From positions 558,001 to 622,000 of the forward strand of contig NZ_RBZU01000001.1 in NCBI RefSeq assembly GCF_003628125.1: DNA of 64,000 nt. Direction: 5' to 3'. Below the pieces are notes generated by a model that was not told where the DNA came from, searched no databases, and saw nothing but the letters and a program-made list of their open reading frames with translations. This stretch comes from Pararobbsia silviterrae (GTDB taxonomy: Bacteria; Pseudomonadota; Gammaproteobacteria; Burkholderiales; Burkholderiaceae). Positions 42,194 to 50,345 of the stretch are shown piece after piece (the first letter of the stretch is position 1; the number at the start of each line of letters is the position of its first letter). A program made the position numbers and the translations under genes.

Positions 42194-42973
42194 CTAGTGC
42201 CGCGTGCCGAGATAGGCCGCGATCACATCGGGATGCGCACGCACGTCGGCGGGCGCGCCATCCGCGATCTTCTTGCCGTAGTCGAGCACGACGACGTGAT
42301 CGGACAGGCTCATGACGACGCCGATATCGTGTTCGATCAACAAGACCGTCACGCCCTGCCGGGTATTCGCGTCGATGATGTAGTCGACCATCGCGGCCTT
42401 TTCCTCGGGATTCATGCCGGCCATCGGTTCGTCGAGCAGCAACAGCCTTGGCGTTGCTGCGAGCGCGCGCGCGAGTTCGACGCGCTTCTGCACACCGTAC
42501 GACAGCGATCCGACGACGGTGTCGCGATACGGCTGCAGATCAAGCGCCTCGATGAGCGTCTCGGCCGCGTCGCGTTGGGCGGCGACATCGCGCCGCGCCG
42601 ACGGCAGGCCGAGCGTCTGCGCGACCCAGCCGCTCGTGCGATGCAAGGTGCGCCCCGTGAGCACGTTTTCGAGCACGGTCATCCTGCGGAACAGCGCGAT
42701 GTTCTGAAACGTGCGCGAGATGCCCAGATGCGCGGCATCCCAGGGCTTCATGCGTTCGAAGCGGCGGTTGTCGAAGGCGACGCTGCCTTCCTGCGGAAGA
42801 TAGACGCCGTTGATCACGTTGAGCAGCGAGCTCTTGCCCGCGCCGTTCGGTCCGATCAGCGCGCAGATCTCGCCGGATTGCACGGCGAAGCTGATGTCGG
42901 TGACGGCTTTGACGCCCTTGAACGAGAGCGACACGCGATCGACGCTGAGCAGCGGGGACGTTGAATGGGTCAT
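42194..42973 (-). CDS. livG: Branched-chain-type ABC transporter ATPase (LivG)
   Basis: A 259-aa ATPase: Walker A GPNGAGKSS, Q-loop FQNIALF, signature LSYGVQKRVELARAL (LSYG is usual in LivG), Walker B LLLLDEPMAGMNPEE, switch His in LIEHDIGVVM. The ATG at 42973 overlaps the stop of the upstream AMP-ligase-like gene (ATGA), so transport and the ligase-like protein are made together. Confidence 0.93.
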   Translation of the reverse strand: MTHSTSPLLSVDRVSLSFKGVKAVTDISFAVQSGEICALIGPNGAGKSSLLNVINGVYLPQEGSVAFDNRRFERMKPWDAAHLGISRTFQNIALFRRMTVLENVLTGRTLHRTSGWVAQTLGLPSARRDVAAQRDAAETLIEALDLQPYRDTVVGSLSYGVQKRVELARALAATPRLLLLDEPMAGMNPEEKAAMVDYIIDANTRQGVTVLLIEHDIGVVMSLSDHVVVLDYGKKIADGAPADVRAHPDVIAAYLGTRH

Positions 42974-44232
42974 GAAGGCACGCGTCCGTATTCGATGTGT
43001 CGATCGTCGCGATCCCGGTGCGCGGGAGCGTGCTGCGCGACGGCAGTCTCGCGAGGATGCGCGGTGCCGGCGTGATGCGGGACCGGACGCGGCCCGACCG
43101 AACGCGGCCCGACCGAACGCGGCCCGACCGAACGCGGCGCGACCTGACGCCAGTCCGACGCATCGGGCCATGCATGCACGTCGACGTCGAGCGCCGCGAA
43201 CAGGGCGCTCGTGCGTTCGTCGAGCGGCGCGCCCGCGACGAGCGCGACGCGCGTGCGCGCGAAGCCGATGACCTCGCGCAGCGGCCGCGCGACGCCCCAA
43301 CGCGCGAGCCGGCGCGTCACGGGGCCGCCGGTTCCGCCGAGCGCGGCGTTGACGAGTGCGCGGCGCCATCCCGAAGCGGGCAGACGCTCATGGACGAGCG
43401 CGGCGACGCGCGCATACGTCTCGCGCGTGCCGGCGACGAGCGTCGGGGCGATCTCGCGCCGATCGGCGTCGCGCGTCGAGAGCGCTTCGGGAAAGTGAAG
43501 ACTGAAGCCTGCGATGAGCCACGGCGCGATCAGATAGCGCGCCTGGGCGCTCGCGGCGAATGCGCGCGTGGCGAACGCTTCTTCACGCGCGTCGAGCGCT
43601 TCGCGCGCGACGACGGCGCGGCCGTCGTGAATCAGCGACGCATGGGTCAGGTGTTGCGTCACGAGCGTCCCGTCGCCGAGCGCGTCGACGAACAGGAATG
43701 CCGTATCGTCGGCGCGCGCGAGCGGTTCGCCCGGCAGCAGCGGGTCATGCTCGGCATCGCCCGCATGCGGTTTCTGAAGCGAGGCAAGGCCGACGACCGC
43801 GGGATCCGGATGATCGCGCAAGCCGCGCGGATTGCCGTCGATGATCTGCACGCCGAGCGGCAGCAGGCGATCGAGCGTCGCGTCGTCGTCGGCGAACGCC
43901 AGGCGCGCCGACAGATGCTCGATGGCATGCCGCAAGGCGGCATCGCCGAGCGCCGTATCGATCGGCACCGCGACGCCGCCGAGCCATTGCGCCGCGAGCG
44001 ACAGCAGCACCGCGCGCTCGGAAGGCGGCGCCGCGAGCAGCAGCGTGTCGCCCTGACGGAAGCCGCGCCGAGCGAGGCCTGCCGCGAGCGCGCGCGTGCG
44101 CGCCGCGACATCGTCCCAGCGCAGCGCGTGCCACGATCCGAGTCGCTTGCTGCGTATCGCGGGCGCTGGCGCGCGGCGTCTCGCCTGTTCGGCGAGCCAC
44201 GCGGGCAAGGTCGCGGGTTCGGCGTGCGTCAT
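42970..44232 (-). CDS. Degenerate AMP-ligase-like protein (ANL N-terminal domain)
   Basis: A 420-aa protein with the N-terminal fold of acyl-CoA synthetases (LPAWLAEQARRRAPAPAIRSKRLGSWHALRWDDVAARTRALAAGLARRGFRQGDTLLLAAPPSERAVLL region). Where the ATP-binding SGTTGxPK loop should be it reads FLFVDALGDGTLVTQHLTHASL, and the C-terminal domain with the catalytic Lys is missing. Full-length relatives (about 600 aa) are common beside Liv-type transporters. This one is most likely catalytically dead. Its last 60 residues are low complexity and begin with RSVGP repeats from a 15-bp DNA array. It starts 2 nt after the sfnG stop and overlaps livG, so it is still read. Confidence 0.75.
   Translation of the reverse strand: MTHAEPATLPAWLAEQARRRAPAPAIRSKRLGSWHALRWDDVAARTRALAAGLARRGFRQGDTLLLAAPPSERAVLLSLAAQWLGGVAVPIDTALGDAALRHAIEHLSARLAFADDDATLDRLLPLGVQIIDGNPRGLRDHPDPAVVGLASLQKPHAGDAEHDPLLPGEPLARADDTAFLFVDALGDGTLVTQHLTHASLIHDGRAVVAREALDAREEAFATRAFAASAQARYLIAPWLIAGFSLHFPEALSTRDADRREIAPTLVAGTRETYARVAALVHERLPASGWRRALVNAALGGTGGPVTRRLARWGVARPLREVIGFARTRVALVAGAPLDERTSALFAALDVDVHAWPDASDWRQVAPRSVGPRSVGPRSVGPRPVPHHAGTAHPRETAVAQHAPAHRDRDDRHIEYGRVPS
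43088..43147. repeat. 15-bp tandem array inside the AMP-ligase-like gene
   Basis: Three perfect copies of CGCGGCCCGACCGAA (43088–43132) and one imperfect copy. It encodes the RSVGP repeats in the C-terminal tail on the minus strand, at the point where homology to ligases ends, so expansion or recombination here may mark the truncation point. Confidence 0.85.
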
Positions 44233-44234
44233 CG

Positions 44235-45338
44235 TCAAACGACCTCGGCTTGCTTCGCGAGTTCGAGTTCGCGCACGAGCGGCAGCACCTTCTCGCCGAA
44301 ATACTCGACTTCCTCGATGAAATGCAGGAAGCCCGCGAGCACGAGGTCGACGCCGATCGACTTGAGCTCGACGATGCGCTCGGCGATCTGCCGCGGCGTG
44401 CCGATCAGGTTCGTGCGGAAGCCGTCGTTATATTGGACGAGATCCTCGAACGTCGACTTGGCCCAGTTGCCCTCGCGCTCGGGCGAGGCCGAACCGGCTT
44501 GCTTGACCGCGTCGCCGAACGCATGGACGGCTTCGACGTGCGCGTGCTCGATGATGTCGGCGAGCACGGCCTTGGCTTCTTCTTCCGTATCGCGCGCGAT
44601 GACGAACGCGTTCACGCCGATGCGGACCTTATGGTTGTTCTTCGCGGCCTTCGTCTGAATGTCGTCGATCTGCGCCTTGAGATTCTCGGGCGTGTTGCCG
44701 TTCGTGAAGTACCAGTCGGACACGCTCGCCGCGTTATCGCGCGCGGCGCGCGAGCTGCCGCCCTGGAAGATCTCCGGATGCGGTTTCTGGACCGGCTTCG
44801 GACTCAGCGTGTAGTTGTTGAAACGATAGAAGTCGCCCTTGAACGTGAAGCCGTCCTGCGTCCAGATGCCTTTGAGCGCCTGAATGAATTCGTGCGAGCG
44901 CCGGTAACGCTCGTCATGTTCGAGCCACGGTTCGCCGATCGCGGTGAATTCGCCCTTGAACCAGCCGCTCACGACGTTGATCGCGATGCGGCCGTTCGAG
45001 ATGTGATCGATCGTCGCGATCTGTTTCGCGACGACCGCCGGATTCCACGGACCCGGCAGGATCGCGGCGAGCACCTTGAGCTTGGTCGTCGAATGCAGCA
45101 GGGCCTGGCTGAACGAGACCGACTCGTGCTGATACTCGGCGCCGTAGCCGGCCGTGAAACGGATCTGGCTCAGCGCATAGTCGAAGCCGGCGCGCTCGGC
45201 CGTTTGTGCGAGCTTGACGTTGTAGTCGAGGCTCCAGTCGGTGCGTTGTTCGATCGTGCTGACGACGAGGCCGCCGCTGACGTTCGGAACCCAGTAGGCG
45301 AACTTGATCGGATCGCGCGAGGAAGTGTCGTGGCTCAT
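44235..45338 (-). CDS. sfnG: FMNH2-dependent dimethylsulfone monooxygenase
   Basis: Cleaves dimethylsulfone to methanesulfinate and formaldehyde with reduced FMN, freeing sulfur for growth. The 367-aa sequence follows Pseudomonas SfnG closely from memory: FAYWVPNVSGGLVVS, RAGFDYALSQIRFTAGYGAEYQHESVSFSQALLHS, LAAILPGPWNPAVVAKQIATIDH and NVVSGWFKGEFTAIGEPW. Bacterial-luciferase-type TIM barrel. The FMN reductase lies 27 nt upstream on the same strand and would supply FMNH2. Controlled, I infer, by the sigma-54 promoter at 46037–46052. Confidence 0.94.
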   Translation of the reverse strand: MSHDTSSRDPIKFAYWVPNVSGGLVVSTIEQRTDWSLDYNVKLAQTAERAGFDYALSQIRFTAGYGAEYQHESVSFSQALLHSTTKLKVLAAILPGPWNPAVVAKQIATIDHISNGRIAINVVSGWFKGEFTAIGEPWLEHDERYRRSHEFIQALKGIWTQDGFTFKGDFYRFNNYTLSPKPVQKPHPEIFQGGSSRAARDNAASVSDWYFTNGNTPENLKAQIDDIQTKAAKNNHKVRIGVNAFVIARDTEEEAKAVLADIIEHAHVEAVHAFGDAVKQAGSASPEREGNWAKSTFEDLVQYNDGFRTNLIGTPRQIAERIVELKSIGVDLVLAGFLHFIEEVEYFGEKVLPLVRELELAKQAEVV

Positions 45339-45365
45339 GAGAAATATCCGTCGAAATGGAAGAGA

Positions 45366-45986
45366 TCAGGCGGCTGCCGTGTGCGGTTGCCGTTGCACCG
45401 GCTGCGATGACTGTTGCGCGAGTGCCGGCACGGCGGCCTCGCTCTGCGCGCGCGGGTGCAGCCACGGAACGGCGCGCGAGACTGCCAGATCGATGCGCGC
45501 ATTGAGCTCGGGACTCGAGATCGCGTAGCCCGAGAAATCGGCTTCCGATGCGTAGACGCCGATCGGCAGCGTGCGCGACTGGAAGAAGCTGAACAGCGGG
45601 CGAAGCTGATGGTCGATCACGAGCGCGTGACGATCGCTGCCGCCGGTGGCGGCCAGCAGCACGGGCACTTCGATCAGCGCTTCGTGATGCACGAGATCGA
45701 ACAAATGCTTGAAGAGACCCGTGAACGAGCCGCGGAACACCGGGCTCGCGACGATCAGCACGTCGGCCGATTCGATGGCGTCAAGGTGTTGTGCGATGTC
45801 GGCCGACGCTTGCGAGCGATAGGTGATCGCGGCGAGCCCCGAGGCGATCTCGCCGAGTTCGATCAGGTGCACATCGATCTTCACGGCCTTGCCGAGTCTC
45901 GCGACGAGTTCCTGCACGAGCGCGAGCGTGCGCGAGGGCCGTTGCAACCCGCCCGATACGGCGACAACCTTGAGTGTGTGGCTCAT
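45366..45986 (-). CDS. NAD(P)H-dependent FMN reductase (MsuE/SsuE family)
   Basis: Flavodoxin-like reductase that gives FMNH2 to two-component monooxygenases. FMN-binding motif SGGLQRPSRTLALV at the N-terminus and ASPVFRGSFTGLFKHLFDLV in the middle are typical of SsuE/MsuE/SfnF. Length 206 aa; the last 25 residues are Gln/Ala-rich and not conserved. First gene of the sfnG–liv operon, 51 nt downstream of a near-consensus sigma-54 promoter. The ATG at 45986 is chosen over a TTG one codon upstream. Confidence 0.9.
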   Translation of the reverse strand: MSHTLKVVAVSGGLQRPSRTLALVQELVARLGKAVKIDVHLIELGEIASGLAAITYRSQASADIAQHLDAIESADVLIVASPVFRGSFTGLFKHLFDLVHHEALIEVPVLLAATGGSDRHALVIDHQLRPLFSFFQSRTLPIGVYASEADFSGYAISSPELNARIDLAVSRAVPWLHPRAQSEAAVPALAQQSSQPVQRQPHTAAA

Positions 45987-46036
45987 CAACGTCTTCCTTT
46001 ACTGAATAGCAATGTGATGCCTATGCGATGGGGTCA

Positions 46037-46052
46037 TGCGAATACCGTGCCA
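46037..46052 (-). promoter_or_regulatory. Sigma-54 promoter of the sfnG operon
   Basis: Minus-strand sequence TGGCACGGTATTCGCA matches the consensus TGGCACR-N4-TTGCW with one mismatch (TTGC read as TCGC), with GG and GC at exact 10-nt spacing. It ends 51 nt before the FMN reductase ATG. The rpoN gene and an SfnR-type activator are both in the window. Confidence 0.8.
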
Positions 46053-46131
46053 TCCATCGCGCGAAGGGGGAGGACCGGGACGCGATCGCATCCTTCGGTC
46101 CGCGCACGCGCCGTGGCGCGCCGCTTTTCGC

Positions 46132-46162
46132 CGATATGCGATTTCGTGCGAATCACATATCG
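46132..46162. promoter_or_regulatory. 31-nt imperfect palindrome upstream of the sfnG-operon promoter
   Basis: CGATATG and CATATCG form the outer arms and GATT/AATC the inner arms around a 7-nt centre. It lies 80 nt upstream of the -24 element and is AT-rich against a GC-rich background, so it may bind a second regulator (for example a LysR-type sulfur regulator). Function inferred only from symmetry. Confidence 0.5.
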
Positions 46163-46224
46163 GCAGAACAGCATTCGTTAGCATTCCTCCTGATGACGCT
46201 CAGCCAGCAGACTTGCGCACGCGA

Positions 46225-46240
46225 TGCTGTTGGATCAGCA
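46225..46240. promoter_or_regulatory. Putative SfnR enhancer site 1
   Basis: TGCTGTTGGATCAGCA, a TGCTG-N6-CAGCA palindrome 173 nt upstream of the sigma-54 promoter at 46037. It shares TGC-N6-ATCAGCA with sites at 47733 and 51790, which also lie upstream of sigma-54-like promoters. Position fits an enhancer-binding-protein site. It also lies 51 nt from the end of the flavoprotein gene at 46291. Confidence 0.6.
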
Positions 46241-46290
46241 GATCCGACATCGCGCGGGCGCGCAATGCGCCGCGCCCTTGCATGACAGGT

Positions 46291-47490
46291 TCATGAATAG
46301 AACGACGGACGCGGCAGTCCGTCGTTGAGCGCCCAGTCGCCGAGCTCGCGGACCTTGTAGTCGACCGGATCGTGGAGCGTGTGCACGCGCAGGTTTCGCC
46401 AGTAGCGATCGAGCCGCAGCGCGGCCGTCGTCGCGCGCGCGCCCGTGACCTCGAACATCCGATGCGCGACGTCGAGGCCGGCGCGCGTCGAGGCGACCTT
46501 CGCGGCCGCGACGGCGATGGCGGTTTCGCCGCGCTGCGCCTCGGTCAGCGATGCGCCGTGACGCCACGCGTCGTCGAACAGCGCCGCCGCGCGCGAGGTC
46601 AGCAGTCGCGCGGATTCGAGACCGAGCCAGAAGTCGCCGAAATGCGTGAGCACATAGGGATCCTGCTGCGGGGTCGCGGCGGTCGATGCGATCCACGGAC
46701 GCTGATTCGTCTGCACGAAGGCGCGCGCCTCGCGCAATGCGCCGTTGCCGAGTCCCAGATAGATATTCGACAGAATCAGCTGCGCGAGCAGCGGACGCAG
46801 GCATGCGAACGGCGTCGACAGCGGACCGGGGTCGGTCAGCAACGCGTCGGCGTCGAAGCGCACGGCGTTGAAGTCGACGGTGCCGCTATCGGTCTGACGC
46901 TGGCCCATGTTGTCCCAGTCGTCGCGGATCGAAATGCCTGCGCGCGTGGTCGGCACGACGCCGATCAGCAGGCGGTCGTCGTGCGTGAAGGCCGAGGCGA
47001 CGAGCATGTCGGAGTCGCTCGCGCCCGAGCAGAAGCGCTTGGTGCCCGAGAAAAGGAAGCCGCCCTCGGCGTCGGGGTCCGGCGTCGCGCGCGCGCCGCG
47101 ATCGAGCGGATTGAGCGCATTGCCCCAGAACCAGCGATGGCGCGCGGAGTGTTCGTACCACGGCGCCCATTGCGATTCGCGCCCGAACAGGCGCGTCGTC
47201 GCGAGCAGCAGATGGTGAAAGCCGAACAGATGCGCGAGCGAACTATCGACCTCGGCGAAGCGGCGCACGACATCGAGGACCGATGTCCAATCGGCGCCGA
47301 GGCCGCCGAGCTCGACGGGTGTGCTCAACGTGAGCAAACCGCTTTCACGGATCACGTCGCGTTCGGCTTTCGCGGTGCCGCCCGCGCGGTCGCGTTCGAT
47401 CGCCGTGTCGGCGAGACGCTTCGCCACGGCTTCGACGGTCGCGTTCCAGGGTTCGCTCGCGAACTGCGATTCGGCATGGAAGTGTTTCAT
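46291..47490 (-). CDS. SfnB/DszC-type flavoprotein monooxygenase, copy 1
   Basis: A 399-aa protein with the acyl-CoA-dehydrogenase fold but lacking an obvious acyl-CoA-dehydrogenase catalytic signature; it belongs with SfnB and DszC, flavin-dependent oxygenases of organosulfur compounds. Landmarks are the N-terminal helical domain (ERDVIRESGLLTLSTPVELGGLG), the HHLLLATTRLFG segment, [16 protein letters not shown] and the C-terminal LDRYWRNLRVHTLHDPVDYKVRELGDW. The ATG at 47490 starts the conserved part. It is a close paralogue of the divergent gene at 47957 (for example [19 protein letters not shown] versus [19 protein letters not shown]). Confidence 0.88.
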   Translation of the reverse strand: MKHFHAESQFASEPWNATVEAVAKRLADTAIERDRAGGTAKAERDVIRESGLLTLSTPVELGGLGADWTSVLDVVRRFAEVDSSLAHLFGFHHLLLATTRLFGRESQWAPWYEHSARHRWFWGNALNPLDRGARATPDPDAEGGFLFSGTKRFCSGASDSDMLVASAFTHDDRLLIGVVPTTRAGISIRDDWDNMGQRQTDSGTVDFNAVRFDADALLTDPGPLSTPFACLRPLLAQLILSNIYLGLGNGALREARAFVQTNQRPWIASTAATPQQDPYVLTHFGDFWLGLESARLLTSRAAALFDDAWRHGASLTEAQRGETAIAVAAAKVASTRAGLDVAHRMFEVTGARATTAALRLDRYWRNLRVHTLHDPVDYKVRELGDWALNDGLPRPSFYS

Positions 47491-47625
47491 CGGCGCGCTC
47501 CCGTGCGTTCCGCCCGATGCGCGGCTTCGGGGACGCGGGCCGTGCGTGGGCCGCACAAGGAATACGTGAACGACGCGTCAGGATGCATGGCAGTACGTGA
47601 ACGAAGACAGGGGAGCCGTCCACCT

Positions 47626-47641
47626 TGCACATTGCATGCCG
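47626..47641 (-). promoter_or_regulatory. Candidate sigma-54 promoter of flavoprotein copy 1
   Basis: Minus-strand CGGCATGCAATGTGCA keeps the essential GG and GC with 10-nt spacing but has three mismatches to consensus. It lies 136 nt before the ATG at 47490 and 91 nt downstream of a TGC-N6-ATCAGCA site. Weaker than the other two candidates. Confidence 0.5.
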
Positions 47642-47732
47642 GATGCGGTGTCCGAGGCCGCGAGCCCAGACGCGACAGGCCTGCACACCGCGTTGCATCG
47701 CACCGGGCGCACGCACGCAGTGCGACGCGAAG

Positions 47733-47748
47733 TGCTGCTCAATCAGCA
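47733..47748. promoter_or_regulatory. Putative SfnR enhancer site 2 with adjacent palindrome
   Basis: TGCTGCTCAATCAGCA, same motif as the sites at 46225 and 51790, in the divergent region between two flavoprotein genes. Just beyond it, 47754–47786 is a nested palindrome (GCAGCA, GCGTC, then GACGC, TGCTGC) that may be a second binding site. A loose GG-N10-GC match on the plus strand at 47786–47801 could be the promoter for the gene at 47957. Confidence 0.55.
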
Positions 47749-47956
47749 GCGATGCAGCAGGTTGCGTCGTTTGACGCATGTGCTGCGGCGCGCGTGCTGC
47801 CTAAGAAGCAGATTGACTTTGCTTACCCGAACAAATTGCTTCGAATCGCCGCGCGGATCGTCACAATACGCTTCTCAGGCAGCAGCCCGAACGCATCGGC
47901 GTTCATGGCGTGCCTGATCTCATCGTCGGTCTCGTACCGCAGACATCCAGAATTCG

Positions 47957-49183
47957 ATGCGTTCAACTTTCGTCATGCCGGTCGATCCGGCTTCGATGCA
48001 TGTGTCGTCCGCGGCGTCGCAGTCGGCGTCGCCGTTCGAGATCGCGCGCGCGCTCGCGGCCACGTTCGCGGCGAGCGCCGCCGAACGCGACGCGCGCGGC
48101 GGCACGCCGAAGGCCGAGCGCGACGCCCTGCGCGAAAGCGGCCTGCTGCGTCTGAGCATTCCCGTCGAATTCGGCGGGCTCGGCGCACGCTGGCGCGAGA
48201 CGCTCGACATCATTCGTCTGCTCGGACGCGCCGACAGCTCGCTCGGGCACGTCTTCGGTTTTCATCATCTGATGCTGGCGACGGTCCGCTTGTTCGGCTC
48301 CGCCGCGCAAGCGAGCACCTTGTACGGACAGACGGCGCGTCATTCATGGTTCTGGGGCAATGCGCTCAATCCGCTCGATACGCGCACGGTCAGTACGACG
48401 CACGCCGAGTGGCGCGAGTTCAGCGGTCAGAAGAGCTTCTGCTCGGGCACGGTCGACTCCGAGATGCTGATCGCGTCGGCGCACGACGCACAGACGGGAT
48501 CGCTGCTCGTGGCGGCGATTCCGACGGGCCGCTCGGGTGTCTGCGTCGCGCATGACTGGGACAACATCGGACAGCGCCAGACCGACAGCGGGTCGGTGAC
48601 GTTCCAGCGCGTGCGTGTCGAGCGGCACGAATTGCTCAGCGATCCCGGACCGCTGTCGACGCCGTTCGCGTGCCTGCGTCCTGTGCTCGCGCAATTGATC
48701 CTGACCAATATTTATCTGGGCATCGGCGAGAGCGCGTTCGGCGACGCGCGCCAATACACGCTGCACGAATCGCGGCCGTGGTATGTCGCGAACGTCGAAC
48801 GCGCCGAGGACGACCCCTATATCCTCGGTCAGTACGGCGAGTTCTGGGTCGGACTCGAATCGGCGCGCGCGCTCGCCGATCGCGCGGCCGAGCGCTTCGA
48901 TGCGGCCTGGGACCAAGGCGCTACGTTGGGCGAAACCGAACGCGGCGAAGTCGCGCTGGCGGTCGCGACCGCGAAGGTCGCCGCGATCGAGGCCGGACTC
49001 GCGATCTGTACGCGCATGTTCGACGTCGCAGGCGCGCGCGCGACGCACGGCGGCCTGCGGCTCGATCGCCACTGGCGCAATCTGCGCACCCACTCCCTTC
49101 ACGATCCGCTGGCGTACAAGCTTCGCGAGATCGGTGAATGGGCGCTCAAGCAGCAATATCCGACGCCGAGTTTCTACTCATGA
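47957..49183 (+). CDS. SfnB/DszC-type flavoprotein monooxygenase, copy 2
   Basis: A 408-aa relative of the gene at 46291, same fold and landmarks: [78 protein letters not shown]. Probably an FMNH2- or FADH2-using oxygenase or a helper in organosulfur use. The start is uncertain: ATG at 47957, 47975 or 47999 are all possible and none has a strong ribosome site. Its stop overlaps the start of sfnR by 4 nt (ATGA), making the two one transcription unit. Confidence 0.88.
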   Translation: MRSTFVMPVDPASMHVSSAASQSASPFEIARALAATFAASAAERDARGGTPKAERDALRESGLLRLSIPVEFGGLGARWRETLDIIRLLGRADSSLGHVFGFHHLMLATVRLFGSAAQASTLYGQTARHSWFWGNALNPLDTRTVSTTHAEWREFSGQKSFCSGTVDSEMLIASAHDAQTGSLLVAAIPTGRSGVCVAHDWDNIGQRQTDSGSVTFQRVRVERHELLSDPGPLSTPFACLRPVLAQLILTNIYLGIGESAFGDARQYTLHESRPWYVANVERAEDDPYILGQYGEFWVGLESARALADRAAERFDAAWDQGATLGETERGEVALAVATAKVAAIEAGLAICTRMFDVAGARATHGGLRLDRHWRNLRTHSLHDPLAYKLREIGEWALKQQYPTPSFYS

Positions 49184-50289
49184 ACGCCACGCTCCGAAAT
49201 GAAGTGCCGGTTGCCGCCGGCCTGGACGACGCTCAAGCGTCACCGTTGATCACGCTGCCGGATCGGCGCGCGTTGACGACCTCGATTCGCGCGAGCGCGC
49301 AGATCTTCGCCGACGCGCGATCGATCGCGTTGCTCGAACGCATCCGCATGATCGCGCCGAGCGACGCGAACGTGCTCGTGATCGGCGAGACCGGCACGGG
49401 CAAGGAGCTCGTCGCGCGGCACGTGCATAACCTGAGTCATCGCAAGAACGGACCGTTTATCGCAGTCAATTGCGGCGCGTTTTCCGAAACGCTCGTCGAG
49501 AGCGAATTGTTCGGCCATGAAAAGGGCGCGTTCACGGGCGCGTTCTCGTCGAAGCCCGGATGGTTCGAAGCCGCGAACGGCGGCACGTTGTTTCTCGACG
49601 AGATCGGCGACCTGCCGTTGTCGATGCAGGTCAAGCTGTTGCGCGTGCTTCAGGAGCGCGAGGTCGTGCGGCTCGGATCGCGCAAGAGCATTCCGATCGA
49701 CGTGCGCGTGATCGCCGCGACGAATATCCATCTGCAGGACTCGGTGGCCGCCGGACATTTCCGCGAAGACCTGTTTTACCGGCTCAATGTCGTGCATCTC
49801 GCGGTGCCGACCTTGCGCGAACGGCCCGGCGACATTCTGCCGCTCGCGCACTACTTCATCGACGAATATCGCGGCCGGCTCGGCTACGGCGCGTTTTCAC
49901 TCGATGCGCGCGCCGAGCGCAAACTGCTGCAGCATGGCTGGCCCGGCAATATTCGCGAACTCGAGAACGTGATCCACTACGCCTTGCTCGTCTGCGGCGG
50001 CGATACGATCGGCGAAGCGGACCTGCAATTGTCGTCGTGCTTCGGGGCGCCGAAGCGCGTGGGCGCCGAAGCGAAGCTCACGCCGATCGAGACGCTCGAG
50101 GAAGCGTTGCGCAATCTCTACGTCGAGGCTGAAGACAATCTGTTCGAGCAGATCGAGGACACCGTCATGCGCGTCGCCTTCGAGTTCTGCTACCGCAATC
50201 AGATCCAGGCCGCGAAACTGCTCGGCATCAGCCGCAACGTGTTGCGCGCGCGCTTGATCCGATCGCGGCAGATTTCGGCGCAGAAATAG
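49180..50289 (+). CDS. sfnR: Sigma-54-dependent activator, SfnR type
   Basis: A 369-aa enhancer-binding protein with no receiver or sensor domain, only a short N-terminus, an AAA+ domain (Walker A GETGTGKE at 69–76, GAFTGA sigma-54 contact loop at 116–121, Walker [25 protein letters not shown]) and a C-terminal Fis-type helix-turn-helix ([20 protein letters not shown]). Lack of a sensor domain is typical of SfnR of Pseudomonas, whose own level is set by sulfur starvation. It likely drives the sigma-54 promoters found at 46037, 47626 and 51645. The ATG at 49180 overlaps the upstream stop. Confidence 0.92.
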   Translation: MNATLRNEVPVAAGLDDAQASPLITLPDRRALTTSIRASAQIFADARSIALLERIRMIAPSDANVLVIGETGTGKELVARHVHNLSHRKNGPFIAVNCGAFSETLVESELFGHEKGAFTGAFSSKPGWFEAANGGTLFLDEIGDLPLSMQVKLLRVLQEREVVRLGSRKSIPIDVRVIAATNIHLQDSVAAGHFREDLFYRLNVVHLAVPTLRERPGDILPLAHYFIDEYRGRLGYGAFSLDARAERKLLQHGWPGNIRELENVIHYALLVCGGDTIGEADLQLSSCFGAPKRVGAEAKLTPIETLEEALRNLYVEAEDNLFEQIEDTVMRVAFEFCYRNQIQAAKLLGISRNVLRARLIRSRQISAQK

Positions 50290-50345
50290 CCTGAAGCCGC
50301 GTGCGCGAGCGGGGCGTGTGCGTTCGCCCCGTTCACGCGCGTCGA

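Noticed and set aside
41297-42964. 555-codon plus-strand open frame opposite livH/livG
   Set aside because: Composition artefact; both minus-strand ABC genes show full motifs.
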